Source of the DNA: Acidimicrobiia bacterium
GTDB taxonomy: Bacteria; Actinomycetota; Acidimicrobiia; Acidimicrobiales; SZUA-35
Assembly (NCBI GenBank): GCA_029857855.1
Contig: JAOUGG010000078.1
Span: forward strand, 1 to 8,638
Length of the DNA: 8,638 nt
Direction: 5' to 3'
Positions 5,301 through 8,638 of this stretch are shown here, in pieces. Under the pieces are notes generated by a model. The model saw only the letters and a list, made by a program, of their open reading frames with translations. It did not search any database and had not been told where the DNA came from. A program made the translations under genes and the position numbers. The first letter of the stretch is position 1; every line of letters starts with the position of its first letter.

Positions 5301-6419
5301 CTACTCGAACAGGGCGTCGACGAATTCGGTCGGCTCGAAGTCGACCAGATCGTCGACCCCTTCACCCAGGCCGACGAGCTTGACCGGCAACCCGAACTCG
5401 GACTCGATGGCGAACACCACGCCGCCCTTGGCCGACCCGTCGAGTTTGGTGAGTACAACACCGGTGACGTCGACCGCCTCGGTGAACACCTTGGCCTGCG
5501 AGAGTCCGTTCTGGCCGGTGGTGGCGTCGAGCACGAGCAGCACCTCCGACACGTGGCCCGGCTCCTTGGCCGCCACCCGCCGTACCTTCGACAGTTCATC
5601 CATCAGGTTGGTCTTGTTCTGGAGGCGTCCGGCGGTGTCGGCGAGCACGACGTCGCAACCTCTGGCCGCAGCGGCCTGCACCCCGTCGAAGATGACCGAC
5701 GACGGATCGCCCCCCTCGTTGCCGCGAACGATCTCGGTTCCCGCCCGTTCCGACCACAGGGTCAACTGCTCGGCCGCCGCGGCCCGGAACGTGTCACCGG
5801 CCGCCATCAGCGGCTTGTGACCCTCGGCCACCAGACGTTTGCCCAACTTGCCGATGGTCGTGGTCTTCCCGACACCGTTGACGCCGACGAACAACCACAC
5901 GTTGGTTTCGCCTTCGTCGAGATGCAGCGACCGATCCTTTCCTGCCAGCTCGCGGTGCATCCGGGCTTTGAGAATCTGGAGAACGGCGGCGCCGTCGGTG
6001 GCGTCGGCCTCCTTGGCCTCGGCCCGAACGTCGGTGATCAGCGCCATCGACGTCTTGACCCCGACGTCGGCTCGGATCAGCGCCTCCTCGAGCTCCTCCC
6101 ACTCGTCGTCGCCGATCCTGGCCAGACCGACCAGCCCGCCGAGATAGCCGGTGAAGGCGCTGCGGGCCTTGGTGAGCCGCTCGAAGAACGACGGCTTGAC
6201 GACCGGTTCCGGTTCGACGACGACATCGGGAACGGCGACCGGCTCCTCGACGAGCACCCCGTCACGAGTGTCATCGAGACGCAGATCGGGCTCCGGGCGC
6301 TCTAGTTCGTCGACCGTTCCGGGGACGACGACTCGACGTCGCGACCGGGCGACGATGAGGCCGACGGCGACCGCCACCAGGGCGACGCCGACGATGATCA
6401 GGAGAGTTGTAGCGTCCAT
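5301..6419 (-). CDS. ftsY: SRP receptor GTPase FtsY
   Basis: FtsY is the membrane-associated receptor that docks Ffh-ribosome complexes and, by mutual GTP hydrolysis, releases nascent membrane proteins to the translocon. The 372-residue product starts with a transmembrane helix (TTLLIIVGVALVAVAVGLIV, 4-23) followed by an arginine cluster. An acidic Val/Pro/Glu linker follows (about 30-76), then the N-domain (78-165) and the G-domain with GVNGVGKTTTIGK (179-191), DTFRAAAAEQL (209-219), DTAGR (261-265) and TKLDG (324-328). It ends with the standard FVDALFE. Start ATG 6419 was chosen over an in-frame GTG at 6440 because GGAG lies just upstream and a TAGGAT box overlaps the GTG alternative's leader. 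htrA ends 78 bp upstream on the same strand. Confidence 0.97.
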   Translation of the reverse strand: MDATTLLIIVGVALVAVAVGLIVARSRRRVVVPGTVDELERPEPDLRLDDTRDGVLVEEPVAVPDVVVEPEPVVKPSFFERLTKARSAFTGYLGGLVGLARIGDDEWEELEEALIRADVGVKTSMALITDVRAEAKEADATDGAAVLQILKARMHRELAGKDRSLHLDEGETNVWLFVGVNGVGKTTTIGKLGKRLVAEGHKPLMAAGDTFRAAAAEQLTLWSERAGTEIVRGNEGGDPSSVIFDGVQAAAARGCDVVLADTAGRLQNKTNLMDELSKVRRVAAKEPGHVSEVLLVLDATTGQNGLSQAKVFTEAVDVTGVVLTKLDGSAKGGVVFAIESEFGLPVKLVGLGEGVDDLVDFEPTEFVDALFE

Positions 6420-6427
6420 CGGCTCCG

Positions 6428-6433
6428 ATCCTA
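6428..6433 (-). promoter_or_regulatory. Possible -10 element (TAGGAT) for ftsY
   Basis: The minus strand reads TAGGAT ending eight nucleotides before the ftsY ATG (6417-6419). This puts a predicted transcription start next to the start codon. It matches the box and spacing before ffh. A GGAG at 6423-6426 lies in the same short interval, so a very short leader with a ribosome site is also possible. No clear -35 hexamer is visible. Confidence 0.45.
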
Positions 6434-6440
6434 ACGGCAC

Positions 6441-6497
6441 GGAGTCGGCGGACGGCTCGAAAACCGGCCCCCGCAGCCGATCACCGCGGGCTCTCGG
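6441..6497 (-). other. Intergenic gap between htrA and ftsY
   Basis: This 57-bp GC-rich spacer, plus the leader of ftsY, separates the htrA stop (TAA) from ftsY. On the minus strand an imperfect GC-rich inverted repeat (GCCCGC ... GCGGGGGC) is followed by CCGGTTTTC. It could be a weak terminator for the kinase-htrA transcript. The stem is interrupted and the T-run is only four long, so this is not a confident call. Confidence 0.25.
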
Positions 6498-7922
6498 TTA
6501 CGGGCGAGCGCCCAGCACGGCTCCGATGTCGACTTCGACGCCGTCGCGCACCACCCGGAGGTTGACCTCGTCGCCCGCCTGGCGGGCCAGAACGAGACCG
6601 GCCAGTTCGGTGATGCTCGTCACGGGGGCCTCGTCGAGGCTGAGCACCCGGTCACCGATTTCGATACCGGCCATCGCAGCGGCCGAACCGTCGGTGACCT
6701 CGACGATCTCGACGCCGGGCTCGCCCCCTTCCGGGGCCTGACCGGAGACGCCGAGGAAGCCCGGCTCGATCGGTTCACCCGACACCAGGAGATCAGCGAT
6801 TCGCACCGCGTCGACGATGGGGATGGCGAAGCCGACACCGGCGTTGGTGCCGCTGAAGCCGTCGGTCTGGATGGCGGTGTTGATGCCGATGACCCGACCG
6901 TCGCGGTCGGCCAGGGCGCCGCCCGAGTTGCCCGGATTGATGGGGGCGTCGGTCTGGATCATGGCCACGTAGACCTGCGGTGTCCGACTCGGAACCGGAC
7001 GGTTGACGGCTGAGACGATGCCGGCCGTCACCGTCTGCTGCAGGTCGAACGGTGAGCCGATGGCCACCGCGACCTGTCCGACCCGAACCGGCGTGTCGAG
7101 CGCCAGGTCGGCAACCGGAAGATCCCGCTCGCCGACCGAGAGTACGGCGACGTCCTTGCTCGGGTCGGAACCGACCAACTCGGCGTCGAACGTCTCACCC
7201 GTCGAAAGACGAACACTCAGGAACTGTGCGTCCTCGATCACGTGATTGTTGGTGAGGATGTAGCCGTCGCGGTAGATGACGCCCGATCCGAGACCGAAGT
7301 CGGTTCGAATCTGAACGACCGACGGGCCCAGCAACTGGGCCACCAGCGACGCCGGTTCCTCGACCACCCCGCCGGCGCTCTCACTTCGCACGACGATCGA
7401 CGTCGGGGTCGTGGCGGCGCCCGGCGCGGCGACACTGCCGTTGATCTCCCCGGCCGCAAAGCCGCCGGCCGCGACGAGGCCGCCGGCGACGAACGCCACC
7501 AGTGAGCGCCAACCCCAGCGGCTCAGGCGGCCTTCGCCCGCGGGCTTCTGGCCAGGGCCGGCCGGCGGCTTGGGTGGGCTCGACGGGGTGAAGGCCTTCG
7601 GGGCGATCGGTTCGATCGGGGGCGGCGGAACCGGCGCACCGGCAGGCGCATAGTTGGGGGCCGTCGGGCCGCCACCGAGCGGGCGCGGCTGCGGCGGTTG
7701 GGGTTGATGTTGAGGTTGAGGTTGAGCCGGCTGGGGTCGGGGAGGAGGCGGCGACGGCTCGTGAACCGGCGGAGCTGCGGTGACCGAATCGGCGAACGGG
7801 GCCGGCGTAGCCGCCGGCTCCCACGAGGGCCTGGCCATCTCGTCGGTCGGTTGCGGTAGGAGCCCCTCGAACATCGGGGTCGTGGGATCGTTGTCCCCGA
7901 ACCGCTCGAATTCCGAATTCAC
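6498..7922 (-). CDS. htrA: Membrane-anchored HtrA/PepD-like serine protease with PDZ domain
   Basis: HtrA proteases degrade or refold damaged proteins in the cell envelope. The 474-residue product has a cytoplasmic Pro/Gln-rich N-terminus (about 35-130), one transmembrane helix (about 139-160) and an extracytoplasmic trypsin-like domain (about 190-375). The catalytic triad is visible: His227 in TNNHVI, Asp257 in KDVAVL and Ser333 in INPGNSGGAL. A C-terminal PDZ domain (about 385-470) starts with PGFLGVSG and contains AAMAGIEIGDRVLSLD. This is the architecture of mycobacterial PepD (Rv0983). Start GTG 7922 is fixed by an ideal AGGAGGT six nucleotides upstream and overlaps the kinase stop as GTGA. 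It is very likely co-transcribed with the kinase, and may be under control of that two-component system. Confidence 0.96.
   Translation of the reverse strand: MNSEFERFGDNDPTTPMFEGLLPQPTDEMARPSWEPAATPAPFADSVTAAPPVHEPSPPPPRPQPAQPQPQHQPQPPQPRPLGGGPTAPNYAPAGAPVPPPPIEPIAPKAFTPSSPPKPPAGPGQKPAGEGRLSRWGWRSLVAFVAGGLVAAGGFAAGEINGSVAAPGAATTPTSIVVRSESAGGVVEEPASLVAQLLGPSVVQIRTDFGLGSGVIYRDGYILTNNHVIEDAQFLSVRLSTGETFDAELVGSDPSKDVAVLSVGERDLPVADLALDTPVRVGQVAVAIGSPFDLQQTVTAGIVSAVNRPVPSRTPQVYVAMIQTDAPINPGNSGGALADRDGRVIGINTAIQTDGFSGTNAGVGFAIPIVDAVRIADLLVSGEPIEPGFLGVSGQAPEGGEPGVEIVEVTDGSAAAMAGIEIGDRVLSLDEAPVTSITELAGLVLARQAGDEVNLRVVRDGVEVDIGAVLGARP
7697..7726. repeat. Hexanucleotide repeat in the Pro/Gln linker of htrA
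   Basis: The plus strand reads five consecutive hexamers, GTTGGG, GTTGAT and three perfect GTTGAG units. They encode the PQPQHQPQP portion of the cytoplasmic linker of the HtrA-like protein. Each unit encodes two residues, so gain or loss of units would change linker length without breaking the frame. Confidence 0.75.
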
Positions 7923-8638
7923 GGCTGACCTCCTCGCGCCGGTGCCGGCGCGCCCGCGCTCGATTCATCCACAGTAGTTTCACCGACGGGTGGGAGACCA
8001 GACGGAGCATGCACCTCGGCGGTGCCGATCATCTCGTCGTCCGCAGCGGCGCCGGGTGGCGAAGGGTCGCGTTCATCGCTTCTCTGATCGACCGTCGGCC
8101 CTCTGCCTGTAGCCGACCGAGGCAGACGGACCACGAAGGTCGCCCCCTCACCGGGTGTCGACGTGACGGCGACGGTACCGCCGTGGCGCTCCACGACCTG
8201 CTTCACGATGCTGAGTCCGAGCCCCGAACCGGTGCCGGCGTTGCGGCCCCGCCAGAAGCGGGTGAAGACCTGCTTTGCGTCCTCCGCCGACAGGCCGGGC
8301 CCGTGGTCGGCCACGGACAGCTCGACGAACCCGTCGTCGCCGGAGGTGACACCGACCTCGACCGCCGTGTGCGCCGGAGCGAACCGCAGGGCATTGGAAA
8401 CCAGGTTGGTGACGACCCGGTTGAGCGACTGCTCGTCTCCGCGGACCACCGGTATGCCCGATGTGTGTCGATCGATGGTGATCGAACGCTCACGGGCCGG
8501 GCCGAGGAACTGCTGGCGAACATCGTCGGCCACCGAGGCCAGGTCGACGTCGAGTTGCTGGATCTGCGGGACACCGCTTCGGGCCTGCACCAGCAGATCG
8601 TCGACGAGATCACTCATCCGGCCCGTGGACCGATGGGC
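7919..8638 (-). CDS. Sensor histidine kinase, C-terminal part (cut by window end)
   Basis: This is the catalytic end of a two-component sensor kinase. The 239 residues present start in the second helix of the dimerisation domain (GRMSDLVDDLLVQARSG). The HATPase_c domain follows, with the N-box LNRVVTNLVSNALRFAP, the G1 box VADHGPGLS, the F-box VFTRFWRG and the G2 box GTGSGLGLSIVKQVVERHGG, ending in FVVRLP. The phospho-accepting His and the sensor part lie beyond the window. After the ATPase domain comes an unusual, probably disordered tail of about 68 residues rich in Pro, Ala, Asp and Glu. The frame is open to the window end, so the ATG at 8617 is internal. Its TGA stop overlaps the htrA GTG. 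The pairing resembles mprB-pepD of mycobacteria; the response regulator would be expected further right. Confidence 0.95.
   Translation of the reverse strand, partial: AHRSTGRMSDLVDDLLVQARSGVPQIQQLDVDLASVADDVRQQFLGPARERSITIDRHTSGIPVVRGDEQSLNRVVTNLVSNALRFAPAHTAVEVGVTSGDDGFVELSVADHGPGLSAEDAKQVFTRFWRGRNAGTGSGLGLSIVKQVVERHGGTVAVTSTPGEGATFVVRLPRSATGRGPTVDQRSDERDPSPPGAAADDEMIGTAEVHAPSGLPPVGETTVDESSAGAPAPARGGQP
7928..7934 (-). promoter_or_regulatory. Strong Shine-Dalgarno sequence for htrA
   Basis: The minus strand reads AGGAGGT, six to seven nucleotides before the GTG at 7922 and inside the last codons of the kinase gene. It is the only near-perfect Shine-Dalgarno sequence I see in the window. It fixes the htrA start despite the GTG codon. 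Confidence 0.85.

Noticed and set aside
5553..6305. 250-codon open frame opposite ftsY
   Set aside because: It is a mirror of the FtsY coding sequence, with no domain of its own.

Overview
The window is high-GC, gene-dense chromosomal DNA. It carries the conserved ribosome-maturation and signal-recognition-particle neighbourhood of an actinobacterium. The order ftsY ... ffh - rpsP - khpA - rimM - trmD (all minus strand) is a known actinobacterial arrangement. Frequent GTG starts, the Ala/Glu-rich tail on S16, the Pro/Gln-rich HtrA and the histidine kinase-HtrA pairing (as in mycobacterial mprB-pepD) agree with this. A deep-branching lineage such as Acidimicrobiia is a reasonable guess, but the window alone cannot prove it.

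Layout from left to right: the 5' part of trmD (cut by the window start), rimM, khpA and rpsP form one minus-strand operon that reads leftward. A 151-bp divergent region separates rpsP from a plus-strand OsmC-family gene. A 152-bp convergent gap follows, holding two tandem copies of a 54-bp repeat with an internal dyad, and then ffh on the minus strand. Upstream of ffh lies a minus-strand pair, an SRPBCC gene followed by an ACT-domain gene, which overlap by GTGA. This pair diverges from a plus-strand DoxX-family membrane protein gene, which converges on ftsY with only 14 bp between stops. To the right are a membrane-anchored HtrA/PepD-like protease and, overlapping it by GTGA, the C-terminal part of a histidine kinase cut by the window end.

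Functionally, Ffh and FtsY are the two GTPases of co-translational membrane targeting. rpsP, khpA, rimM and trmD serve the small subunit, RNA binding and tRNA m1G37 methylation. The kinase and HtrA look like an envelope-stress sensor and its effector protease. OsmC, DoxX, SRPBCC and ACT are accessory genes placed between the conserved blocks, and their roles cannot be fixed from sequence.

I found no undescribed multi-gene system. The most notable signals are the tandem 54-bp dyad repeat between osmC and ffh, matching TAGGAT boxes 8-9 nt before the ATG of both ffh and ftsY (possible shared leaderless expression), three GTGA stop/start overlaps, and the kinase-HtrA operon next to ftsY. There is no gene-free stretch longer than about 155 bp. 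Several long open frames antisense to ffh, ftsY and DoxX are GC-driven shadows.
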